Origin: an uncultured Collinsella sp.
Lineage (GTDB): Bacteria; Actinomycetota; Coriobacteriia; Coriobacteriales; Coriobacteriaceae
Assembly (NCBI GenBank): GCA_900551635.1
Contig: URWQ01000118.1
Coordinates: 1-5,615 of the forward strand
Direction: 5' to 3'
Length of the DNA stretch: 5,615 nt
Positions within the stretch are counted from its first letter, which is position 1. Each line of letters begins with the position of its first letter. The notes under the pieces were generated by a model, which did not search any database, had not been told where the DNA came from, and was given only the letters and a program-made list of their open reading frames with translations. Shown in pieces: positions 1 through 5,086 of the stretch. The translations under genes and the position numbers were made by a program.

Positions 1-851
1 TCGCCCTCTGGAAGGGCGCCAAGCCCGGCGAGCCCGCATGGGACTGCCCCTGGGGCAAAGGCCGCCCGGGCTGGCATATAGAGTGCAGCGCCATGAGTAT
101 GGAACTGCTGGGCCCCACCTTCGACATTCACGCGGGCGGGCAGGATCTCATATTCCCGCACCATGAAAACGAGATAGCCCAGAGCGAGGCGGCCACAGGC
201 AAGCCCTTCGCAAGGTACTGGATGCATAACGGCTATATAAATGTAGATAATCAGAAGATGTCCAAGTCCCTTGGCAACTTCCGCCTGGTGCGGGACATAG
301 CTCAGGAATTCGACCTTGAGGCCGTCCGATTGTTCCTGCTCTCCGCCCAGTACAGGAACCCCATCAATTTCACCCGTGAGCTTGTCGAGCAGGCCAACAC
401 CGCCCTCACCCGTATCCGCACCGCCCGGGAACGCCTTGCCGAAGCTAAGGAAGGCCCCGCTACCGCAGAGGACGAGAGCTTCATCGCCTCCCTTGCGGAG
501 CATGAAAAGAGGTTCTGCGACGCCATGGACGACGACCTGAACACCGCAGACGCGCTGGGCGCAATGTTCGACTACGCCCGGGCTGTCAACACCTTCGTAA
601 CAGAGCCCAGAAGTAAGGAAGCGCTGGAAAGGGCGGCAAAGCTCTTTGACGATATGACCAACGTGCTGGGCATACTCCAGCATAAAGAGGCGGAGGAATT
701 CCCCAAAGAGGCGGTCGCTCTGCTAAACGAGCGCGCAGAAGCCCGCAAGGCCAAGAACTGGGCCGAGGCCGACGCCATCCGCGACCAGCTCAAGGACCTG
801 GGCCTCACCATTGAGGATACGGCCGCGGGCACTCGTATTAAGAGTCTCTAG
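1..851 (+). CDS. cysS: Cysteinyl-tRNA synthetase, C-terminal part (5' end outside the window)
   Basis: This enzyme attaches cysteine to tRNA-Cys in the cytoplasm. The reading frame is open from base 3 and begins mid-protein ([20 protein letters not shown], then [10 protein letters not shown]), so the HIGH motif and first Zn ligand lie upstream of the window. Visible hallmarks are the Cys of HIECSAM and the His and Glu of PHHENE, spaced 25 and 29 residues from that Cys as for Zn ligands C209, H234 and E238 of E. coli CysRS. The class I KMSKS loop ([10 protein letters not shown]) follows, then the helical DALR-type anticodon-binding region and the usual ending [20 protein letters not shown]. 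The first in-window ATG (93) is internal, not the start. Codon use is odd for the locus: about 6 of 13 Ile codons are ATA and several Arg codons are AGG/AGA, whereas rlmB and yacP downstream use no ATA. Confidence 0.97.
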   Translation, partial: ALWKGAKPGEPAWDCPWGKGRPGWHIECSAMSMELLGPTFDIHAGGQDLIFPHHENEIAQSEAATGKPFARYWMHNGYINVDNQKMSKSLGNFRLVRDIAQEFDLEAVRLFLLSAQYRNPINFTRELVEQANTALTRIRTARERLAEAKEGPATAEDESFIASLAEHEKRFCDAMDDDLNTADALGAMFDYARAVNTFVTEPRSKEALERAAKLFDDMTNVLGILQHKEAEEFPKEAVALLNERAEARKAKNWAEADAIRDQLKDLGLTIEDTAAGTRIKSL

Positions 852-857
852 TATTTG

Positions 858-960
858 TCGACCGTTCGAGGTGCGGCAGATTGCCTTGAAAGAGGAGGGC
901 ATAGACCTGGTGGTCATGCCCGACGATTGAAAGGCAAGGTGCCGTGGCTCGGACGGTCGA
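858..960 (+). ncRNA. Long single-register hairpin between cysS and rlmB (candidate structured RNA)
   Basis: Nearly the whole cysS-rlmB gap folds on itself about one centre, with paired positions summing to 1818 (1819 in the top stem). From the base: 858-870 pairs with 948-960 (13 bp, one G-U); 872-878 with 940-946 (7 bp, two G-U); 881-887 with 931-937 (TTGCCTT/AAGGCAA); 897-902 with 916-921 (GGGCAT/ATGCCC); after bulged A903, 904-907 with 912-915 (GACC/GGTC), closed by a TGGT loop. The 9x9 internal loop (888-896 against 922-930) reads as G-A/A-G pairs at 888-889, 892-893 and 895-896, separated by A-U and G-C pairs. Such tandem purine pairs are stabilising in + strand RNA but would be C-U mismatches on the other strand, which favours sense orientation. 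T-rich sequence follows (961-979). It could be a processing site, attenuator/terminator, regulatory leader of rlmB or mobile palindrome; I do not recognise the family. Confidence 0.6.
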
Positions 961-979
961 TTCTTGTTCGTTATTTATT

Positions 980-987
980 AAAGGAGG
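980..987 (+). promoter_or_regulatory. Ribosome binding site of rlmB
   Basis: AAAGGAGG ends 7 nt before the ATG at 995. It fixes the rlmB start there and rules out the in-frame GTG at 944, which lies inside the hairpin arm. Confidence 0.9.
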
Positions 988-994
988 CCGTCCT

Positions 995-1909
995 ATGGCC
1001 GACAATCGCAAGCGTGTGGCTCGTGGAGGCAAGCAGGCTGCTTCTGGCTCGCGTCCGATTCGCCGCAATGATCGCGCTGCCGCTCCCAAGGGCCAGCGCG
1101 ATCGCACCCAGGCCGCACGTCCGCAGCGCGATCGCAACCGCGACGCTGTCCAGGCTCCCAAGGGCGAGTTTATCGAAGGTCGTCGTGCTGCCGCCGAGGC
1201 GCTACGCACTGGTTTTCCCATCAAGTGCGCGCTCATTGCCGAGGGCGGGGAGCGCGATGCCGCCTTGTCGCGCCTGGTCGATGACCTCAACGCCGCGGGC
1301 GTCCGCATTAAGTTCGTTCCACGCGCGCAACTCGATGCGCTGTCGAGCCATGGTGCTCACCAGGGCATTGCGCTCGAGGTTGGCAACTTCCCCTATGCCG
1401 ATGTCGCCGATATTCTCGACCGCGCAGGCGACGGTCCGGCGCTTGTCGTCGTGCTCGACCATGTGACCGACGACGGCAACTTTGGCGCCATTGTGCGCTC
1501 CGCCGAGGTCGTGGGCGCGGCCGGCGTCGTCATCGCCAACAAGCGTGCCGCCGGCGTGACCGTGGGCAGCTACAAGACCTCGGCCGGTGCTGTCATGCAT
1601 CTGCCTATCGCGCAGGTTCCCAATATTGCCCGTGCACTCGATGACCTCAAGGCCGCTGGTTTTTGGGTGGGCGGCGCCTCCGAGCACGCCGAGGGCAGCT
1701 GCTGGGATGCTCCCTTCGAGGGCCGCGTGGCGCTCGTCATGGGCTCCGAGGGCGACGGCATCTCGCGCCTGGTGCTCGAGAAATGCGACTTTTTGACCAA
1801 GCTTCCCCAGCGCGGCATGACCGAGAGCCTCAATGTTGCCCAGGCGACCACGGCGCTGTGCTTTGAGTGGCTGCGCCGCAACGTCGGCGAGCTCATGGGG
1901 GAGGAGTAG
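995..1909 (+). CDS. rlmB: 23S rRNA (guanosine-2'-O-)-methyltransferase, SpoU/TrmH family
   Basis: This 304-residue SPOUT methyltransferase is predicted to transfer methyl from S-adenosylmethionine to the 2'-O of a guanosine in 23S rRNA (G2251 in E. coli). Residues 1-57 form a basic, low-complexity tail with repeated QRDR/RNRD. The SpoU substrate-binding domain (about 59-130) starts at FIEGRRAAAEAL and includes SSHGAHQGIAL. The catalytic knot domain carries motif 1 (LDHVTDDGNFGAIVRSAE, about 154-171, with Asn162 and Arg168), motif 2 (LVMGSEGDGI, about 247-256, with Glu252) and motif 3 (LPQRGMTESLNVAQATTA, about 270-287, with Ser278 and Asn280). The catalytic core is normal in length; the tail makes the protein longer than the roughly 245-residue E. 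coli RlmB. Its gene is almost joined to yacP, the usual partner. RlmB is the best assignment from order and motifs, but other SpoU paralogues modify different sites, so the exact target is inferred. Confidence 0.93.
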   Translation: MADNRKRVARGGKQAASGSRPIRRNDRAAAPKGQRDRTQAARPQRDRNRDAVQAPKGEFIEGRRAAAEALRTGFPIKCALIAEGGERDAALSRLVDDLNAAGVRIKFVPRAQLDALSSHGAHQGIALEVGNFPYADVADILDRAGDGPALVVVLDHVTDDGNFGAIVRSAEVVGAAGVVIANKRAAGVTVGSYKTSAGAVMHLPIAQVPNIARALDDLKAAGFWVGGASEHAEGSCWDAPFEGRVALVMGSEGDGISRLVLEKCDFLTKLPQRGMTESLNVAQATTALCFEWLRRNVGELMGEE

Positions 1910-1912
1910 CGC

Positions 1913-2590
1913 ATGTCCAAAAAGAACCGTGCCAAGTCCAAGGCCAAGCGCTTTGGCGAGGGCTCGGCCAAGCCGATTGTTTCGGCCGCGACCTACGGCG
2001 TGGGCGGCAATGCGTTTGCGCAGGCCATCGCCGACCCGGTCTCGACGGTGCACTCCAATAAGCCCGAGCTGCTGGTGGTCGACGGCTACAACGTGATCCA
2101 CTGCACGCCGCGCTACGAAAAGCTCGTGTACGACCATTCAGACGATCCGTATTCCAGCGACGTTCACGATATGGCACGCACCGCCCTCATCAACGACGTC
2201 GCCGCCTTTGCCCAGGGCCGCTACGAGGCCGTGATCGTGTTCGACGGCGCGGGCAATATCTCCAACGAGCGCCCCAACCTGCCGGCCCGCGGCGTGCGCA
2301 TCGAGTTTTCGCCGACGGGCGTTTCTGCCGATACCGTGGTGCAAAAGCTCTGCATCGAGGCGCGCGAGGAAGGCCGCGCGTGCTCCGTGGTATCGAGCGA
2401 CGGCACGATCCAGGCCGTCGTCATGGGCAAGGGCGTCACGCGCATCTCGAGCCGTATGCTGGTGGACGAGATCAAACAGATCGACAACGACGTGCACGAG
2501 GCCGAGGAGGCCCCGCAGATCAAGATGACCCTGGGCAGCCGTCTAAGCCCCGAGGCCCTGGCCAAGCTCAAAGCTCTGCGCGGGAGGTAG
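1913..2590 (+). CDS. yacP: YacP/Rae1-type NYN-domain endoribonuclease
   Basis: This 225-residue protein belongs to the YacP family (PIN-like NYN nuclease fold). In B. subtilis the family member Rae1 cleaves mRNA in the ribosomal A site. The NYN domain spans about residues 52-185: LLVVDGYNVI (Asp57), VIVFDGAGN (Asp111), FSPTGVSADTVVQK (Asp140) and VVSSDGTIQ (Asp163) supply the expected acidic metal site, and GVTRISSRMLVDEI is the typical end of the domain. A lysine-rich extension of about 50 residues (MSKKNRAKSKAKR) precedes the domain, and a short tail follows. The ATG lies 3 nt after the rlmB stop, and its ribosome binding site (GGGGGAGGAG, 1897-1906) is within the rlmB end, so the two are almost certainly cotranscribed and translationally coupled. 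The family call is strong; ribosome-dependent cleavage in this organism is inferred from the homologue and neighbourhood. Confidence 0.9.
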   Translation: MSKKNRAKSKAKRFGEGSAKPIVSAATYGVGGNAFAQAIADPVSTVHSNKPELLVVDGYNVIHCTPRYEKLVYDHSDDPYSSDVHDMARTALINDVAAFAQGRYEAVIVFDGAGNISNERPNLPARGVRIEFSPTGVSADTVVQKLCIEAREEGRACSVVSSDGTIQAVVMGKGVTRISSRMLVDEIKQIDNDVHEAEEAPQIKMTLGSRLSPEALAKLKALRGR

Positions 2591-2591
2591 G

Positions 2592-2624
2592 GGAGTTGGC
2601 GGGGCATGCTGTCTCGCTAACTCC
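2592..2624. terminator. Stem-loop at the yacP/HipA-like convergence, possible weak bidirectional terminator
   Basis: GGAGTTGGCG (2592-2601) pairs with CGCTAACTCC (2615-2624) over 10 bp with one G-U, leaving a 13-nt loop. It sits just after the yacP stop and overlaps the stop codon of the opposing gene. No T-run follows on either strand, so intrinsic termination here is doubtful. Confidence 0.35.
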
Positions 2625-3957
2625 ATTCAGCGATGTCGATCATTCTTTCGAGGCGCCATGTTAGCGCCTCTTTTAGATAAGGCAGTCTCGCTGTAAGAGC
2701 GTCGTTTTTGGATAGGATTTCGATTGCCTCGTCAACGAAACCCTCGAGTTTGTCGCCGTCAAACCAGCCCATGTCCTCGACGAGCAACATTTGTTTGGCG
2801 GGGCTTGAATGAAATTGTGCGCTGGTAAAACTGTGCTCTCCCGCCCTAAGCTCCTCTAGTGATATGTTGCACCAGAGTGATGAGCCCGAATCGAAGATAG
2901 GGGCAGGTCTGCAGGCTAGCGTGTTTACGTTTCGCACAAGGCCAAAGTTGCGCCAATGGCGATCATAGTTGGCAATGATGTCATCGCATACGATCATGCG
3001 GTCAAGGGCGTCTTTTATATCCGTCGCTCCAAGCTCCTCGCAGTTTGCTACATACCGTTCGTAATCGGTTAGTCGCTCGTCTGCATTTGCATGCTGGTTT
3101 ACATAGAACGCAGGGACATACTCTTCTTCATCAGTTAAGAAGACATCGCATATGCTCAGGGCGGAAGTGCCCGTGCCCTCGAGCGAGTAAGGCACATAAT
3201 CGCAAGCGTTTAGGATGCGACGGTGAAGTGCAGTCGCCACCAGCTCGTTATAAGGTTCCTGGTTTAGATGTGCACCTGCCTTGTGGAGGATTCGACGGTC
3301 ATCCTCGCATGTCCAGTACTTTTGAAGATTGCCGTCCGAGGTGTTATCGGGCTTTGCGGCAGCTGCCTTGCCCTCTGGGGCGAAGGGCGCGATGCTGAGA
3401 GAGACGTCGTCAAAAGCATTATTGAAGAAATTGATATCTTCCCACGCGAGACCGGAGTCTTGGGGCCTAATCCAATACTGGTCGGATAAGGAGAGGCCAA
3501 GATTTCGCTGGACGAGTTCATCGGGAACATCGACTGCGGCTTCTGCAAGCAGGGAGGCTAGTCCAATGCGTGCGAGCGGGATACCGCGGCCGCGCCACCA
3601 GATGCGGAAGGAGTCGAGCGATATGGGGCTATTAGGGCCAAATACTCCAATAGGGGCGTGGGCGTAATCGACGTCGGCGCCGATGTGGGTGAAGTCTTTT
3701 CGCGATGTGCTGTAGACCAGTTGGGCTACTTCGTGCGTGCGGTTCATGAGGGTAAATGCGACTTCGCTTTTCCCATGCCCACGACGAGGTCGTCCCCCTC
3801 TTTTGGTTGCGGAGCGGAGTCGCGCGTCTACGCTGTCTTTGTCGATGAGCCACACGCCAGAAGCCTTGCGGGCGGTCAGCGCGCCGTTCTTAATGAGCTC
3901 CTGCACCCTGCGCGGGCTGATGCCGAGCAGCTCGGCTGCTTCCTTGGTAGTCAACAT
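2617..3957 (-). CDS. HTH (excisionase/MerR-like) and HipA-like kinase fusion protein
   Basis: The 446-residue protein is a fusion. Residues 1-50 form an excisionase-type helix-turn-helix (TTKEAAELLGISPRRVQELI, then GVWLIDKDSVDARL), followed by a basic linker (KRGGRPRRGHGKS, 52-64). The rest resembles HipA-type Ser/Thr kinases: a middle region (GVFGPNSPISLD near 104-115) and a TSDGNLQKYW segment (206-215); RILHKAG with likely ATP-site Lys226; QEPYNE (233-238); VPYSL and ICDVF; catalytic IIANYDRHWRNFG with Asp332 and Asn337; and metal-binding APIFDSGSSLW with Asp356. All core kinase residues I would expect are present, so it appears intact. No separate hipB gene is seen; the fused HTH could do that job on the palindrome upstream. 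The start is the ATG at 3957, with GAAGGG (3965-3970, reverse strand) 7 nt before it. The gene is AT-richer than rlmB and yacP, suggesting acquisition. Toxicity and target are unknown. Confidence 0.83.
   Translation of the reverse strand: MLTTKEAAELLGISPRRVQELIKNGALTARKASGVWLIDKDSVDARLRSATKRGGRPRRGHGKSEVAFTLMNRTHEVAQLVYSTSRKDFTHIGADVDYAHAPIGVFGPNSPISLDSFRIWWRGRGIPLARIGLASLLAEAAVDVPDELVQRNLGLSLSDQYWIRPQDSGLAWEDINFFNNAFDDVSLSIAPFAPEGKAAAAKPDNTSDGNLQKYWTCEDDRRILHKAGAHLNQEPYNELVATALHRRILNACDYVPYSLEGTGTSALSICDVFLTDEEEYVPAFYVNQHANADERLTDYERYVANCEELGATDIKDALDRMIVCDDIIANYDRHWRNFGLVRNVNTLACRPAPIFDSGSSLWCNISLEELRAGEHSFTSAQFHSSPAKQMLLVEDMGWFDGDKLEGFVDEAIEILSKNDALTARLPYLKEALTWRLERMIDIAEWS
2650..2674 (+). 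terminator. Likely intrinsic terminator of rlmB-yacP, inside the opposing gene
   Basis: A perfect 7-bp stem, GAGGCGC (2650-2656) with GCGCCTC (2664-2670), has a 7-nt loop and is followed by TTTT. It points in the + direction and lies 60 nt past the yacP stop, within the C-terminal codons of the HipA-like gene. The U-tract is short, so efficiency is uncertain. Confidence 0.6.
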
Positions 3958-3961
3958 CGCG

Positions 3962-4033
3962 AAACCCTTCGCCAGAACGAATAGTTTTATATAGCCAATT
4001 GTAATTAAAACTATTCGTTCTGGCGAATGGTTT
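3962..4033. promoter_or_regulatory. 28-bp inverted repeat around the promoter of the HTH-HipA gene (candidate operator)
   Basis: The left arm 3962-3989 and right arm 4006-4033 are inverted copies matching at 27 of 28 positions (the single difference is C3967 against T4028), separated by 16 bp. Each arm contains TTCGCCAGAACGAA or its complement (3968-3981 and 4014-4027), itself a TTCG-N6-CGAA partial dyad; the two dyads are 46 bp apart centre to centre. The AT-rich gap and inner arm ends hold TATATAAAAC on the - strand, a plausible -10. The left arm also covers the ribosome binding site of the gene. This layout fits autorepression by the protein's own HTH, analogous to HipB sites (TATCC-N8-GGATA). 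The binding protein is inferred; the repeat is seen directly. Confidence 0.72.
3988..3993 (-). promoter_or_regulatory. Putative -10 element of the HTH-HipA gene
   Basis: TATATA on the - strand, followed by AAAAC, places a start site about 22 nt before the ATG. No good -35 lies at the right distance; GAATAG or ATAGTT from the right palindrome arm would occupy it. The element sits at the inner edge of the left arm, so a protein bound to the palindrome would block it. Confidence 0.35.
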
Positions 4034-4121
4034 TAAGATTGAGGGCGCACTGACAGAAATGAACGGGCCTGGTACGCGCTGTTGCTGGATTTTGCATATT
4101 TATATAACGCCGTGCGGCCTG

Positions 4122-4150
4122 TTGCGCCCCGTCCGCAATTCCATTATTCT
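4122..4150 (+). promoter_or_regulatory. Possible promoter of tRNA-Thr(UGU)
   Basis: TTGCGC (4122-4127) and TATTCT (4145-4150) are separated by 17 bp, about 30 bp before the tRNA. The match to consensus is only moderate. The palindrome TTCGCGCGAA (4159-4168) lies between it and the tRNA. Confidence 0.3.
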
Positions 4151-4180
4151 TAACAGGCTTCGCGCGAAAGCGCCAAGTGT

Positions 4181-4255
4181 GCCAGTGTGGCGCAACGGTA
4201 GCGCAACTGATTTGTAATCAGTGGGTTGCAGGTTCGATTCCTGTCACTGGCTCCA
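4181..4255 (+). tRNA. trnT: tRNA-Thr (anticodon UGU)
   Basis: The cloverleaf is complete: acceptor GCCAGTG (4181-4187) with CACTGGC (4245-4251); D stem GCGC/GCGC; anticodon stem ACTGA/TCAGT with loop TTTGTAA and anticodon TGT at 4213-4215; T arm GCAGG-TTCGATT-CCTGT; discriminator T; and an encoded CCA (4253-4255). It reads ACA and other ACN codons and is transcribed as a single-gene unit ending at the terminator just downstream. Confidence 0.97.
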
Positions 4256-4265
4256 TGAGAGTTTC

Positions 4266-4306
4266 GGGCTCTGTCTCTATATGGGACAGAGTCCGTTTCT
4301 TTTTTT
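4266..4306 (+). terminator. Intrinsic terminator of tRNA-Thr(UGU)
   Basis: GGGCTCTGTCTC (4266-4277) pairs with GGGACAGAGTCC (4283-4294) over 12 bp with two G-U, a TATAT loop, and a downstream T-rich tract including seven consecutive T (4300-4306). It separates this tRNA from the repeat block and the next operon. Confidence 0.9.
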
Positions 4307-4345
4307 GGCGAGTTATCAGGCTCGGCGTCCGTCTCGTTCCCCAAT

Positions 4346-4565
4346 TTGTCTCAATCTGTAACACCAAGACGGTTTAATCGTTTCTAACTGTTACAGATCG
4401 AGACAATGCCAGGTGCCAGCAGAAAACATCTCGATCTATAACAGATGGGGGAGGAAAACCTATCTAACTGTTACAGAATGAGACGTAAGCGGGGGTCTCT
4501 GCGTAATATCTCGATATGTAACAGATAGGGGAGAAAATGTTCTCTAACTGTTACAGATCGAGACA
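4346..4565. repeat. Three 55-nt palindromes at exact 80-bp period
   Basis: Left arms at 4349, 4429 and 4509 (consensus TCTCGATCTGTAACAG) and right arms at 4383, 4463 and 4543 (consensus CTAACTGTTACAGATCGAGA) recur at exactly 80 bp. Within each unit the arms are inverse complements, giving hairpins 4349-4403, 4429-4483 and 4509-4563. The third pairs over about 20 bp with two mismatches and continues through an inner G/A-rich stem. The first extends to 4346-4406 (TTGTCTC/GAGACAA). The 25-bp gaps between hairpins, and the loops, differ between copies while arms and spacing are kept. No T-run follows, so these are not simple terminators. A degenerate TCTCAATCA at 4579 may be a remnant arm. This could be a dispersed palindromic element or a protein-binding array. 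Confidence 0.9.
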
Positions 4566-4594
4566 AAGGCCGGACCGGTCTCAATCATCCTGGC

Positions 4595-4660
4595 CGAGCG
4601 TGGATAATCTGCCGCTTTGGCCTCAGAAACACGCCAAAAGTGGGAGATTATCCACGCTCG
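4595..4660. repeat. 66-nt near-continuous hairpin with perfect 16-bp terminal inverted repeats
   Basis: CGAGCGTGGATAATCT (4595-4610) is perfectly inverted at 4645-4660. Pairing continues inward after one G-G mismatch: 4612-4615 with 4640-4643 (one G-U), a bulged A4639, then TTTGGC (4616-4621) with GCCAAA (4633-4638), closing an 11-nt loop. Its sequence differs from the neighbouring 80-bp units. It is shaped like a REP/MITE-type palindrome; no transposase or target-site duplication was recognised. Confidence 0.8.
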
Positions 4661-4689
4661 ATTTCAAACGGGAGAAAATCCACGCTCGA
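4642..4689. repeat. Direct repeat of the hairpin arm, 28-bp period
   Basis: GGGAGATTATCCACGCTCGA (4642-4661) recurs as GGGAGAAAATCCACGCTCGA (4670-4689), differing at two positions. Together with the inverted arm at 4595-4610, the motif CGAGCGTGGAT-WW-TCT appears three times, one copy on the + strand and two on the - strand. Confidence 0.85.
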
Positions 4690-4690
4690 A

Positions 4691-4902
4691 TCTGCCGCGG
4701 AAGCCCGATCTCGAGCTATATATAGGTGCAATTAAGCCGGTATCGAAGTTCGATTCTGAAGGTGTACTCTACTACACCAAAGTGTTACCTCGGGAAATGT
4801 CACCTCAGTATCCAAATCCACCGTCCTTCATATCCAAACTCAACAAAACCGCAGGTCACAGCTATATAGATACGCCCGGCACCGTGTATCTAGAGGTTTT
4901 CG
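4691..4902. other. Intergenic sequence with no recognised gene
   Basis: I see no convincing gene here. A weak open frame (TTG at 4617 to stop at 4986-4988, 123 codons) crosses it, but it starts inside the hairpin repeat, lacks a ribosome binding site and runs through the strong promoter downstream. The only local structure noted is a short dyad GGTGTA (4761-4766) / TACACC (4773-4778). Confidence 0.6.
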
Positions 4903-4932
4903 TTGACAGCCCCCAAGGTTGCATCGTATTAT
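4903..4932 (+). promoter_or_regulatory. Strong sigma-70-type promoter of the tRNA-tuf operon
   Basis: A perfect -35 TTGACA (4903-4908) and a -10 TATTAT (4927-4932, five of six to consensus) are 18 bp apart. Transcription would start near 4939, leaving a leader of about 55 nt before tRNA-Tyr. That strength suits a stable-RNA and EF-Tu operon. Confidence 0.85.
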
Positions 4933-4994
4933 CTTTTTCGTTCGCGGGGGCGGCGGTCCAAAAGACCAAAGGACCTGCGGATACTTGAACGATT

Positions 4995-5076
4995 GGGAGT
5001 TTGCCCGAGTGGTTAATGGGGACGGGCTGTAAACCCGTTGGCTCTGCCTACATAGGTTCGAATCCTATAGCTCCCA
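4995..5076 (+). tRNA. trnY: tRNA-Tyr (anticodon GUA)
   Basis: This is a class II tRNA. Acceptor GGGAGTT (4995-5001) pairs with AGCTCCC (5069-5075); anticodon stem ACGGG/CCCGT has loop CTGTAAA and anticodon GTA at 5029-5031; a long variable arm (GGC/GCC) follows; T arm is ATAGG-TTCGAAT-CCTAT; discriminator A5076. CCA is not encoded (CCC follows), so the tail must be added by CCA-adding enzyme. Confidence 0.96.
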
Positions 5077-5086
5077 CCCGTCAAGT

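Noticed and set aside
871..930. Peptide-like frame ending GIDLVVMPDD, considered as a remnant of an older cysS 3' end
   Set aside because: It has only 19 codons after the GTG, lacks a ribosome binding site, and its bases are better explained by the hairpin. A search of the peptide against CysRS C-termini could reopen it.
944..994. Upstream GTG start extending rlmB by 17 residues
   Set aside because: It lies in the 3' arm of the hairpin with no ribosome binding site, whereas the ATG at 995 has AAAGGAGG at ideal spacing.
855..1466. 203-codon + strand frame overlapping rlmB
   Set aside because: It is out of frame with a well-supported gene, rich in Arg/Ser/Ala, and lacks motifs.
1202..2137. 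311-codon open frame on the - strand across rlmB and yacP
   Set aside because: It is antisense to two clearly conserved genes, has His/Ala/Val-rich low-complexity composition, and matches no family I know; it reflects GC-rich codon bias.
4150..4377. Short open frames on both strands over tRNA-Thr(UGU)
   Set aside because: They are accidental translations of a tRNA gene and its terminator.
4346..4565. CRISPR array
   Set aside because: The repeated units alternate in orientation, the 80-bp period and large loops do not fit repeat-spacer units, only three units exist and no cas gene is present.
4761..4778. Short dyad GGTGTA/TACACC as an operator
   Set aside because: It is only 6 bp per arm, far from any gene start, and not repeated.
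4617..4988. 123-codon open frame (TTG start) on the + strand
   Set aside because: It starts inside the 66-nt hairpin, has no ribosome binding site, shows no recognisable domain, and runs through the near-consensus promoter of the tRNA-tuf operon.
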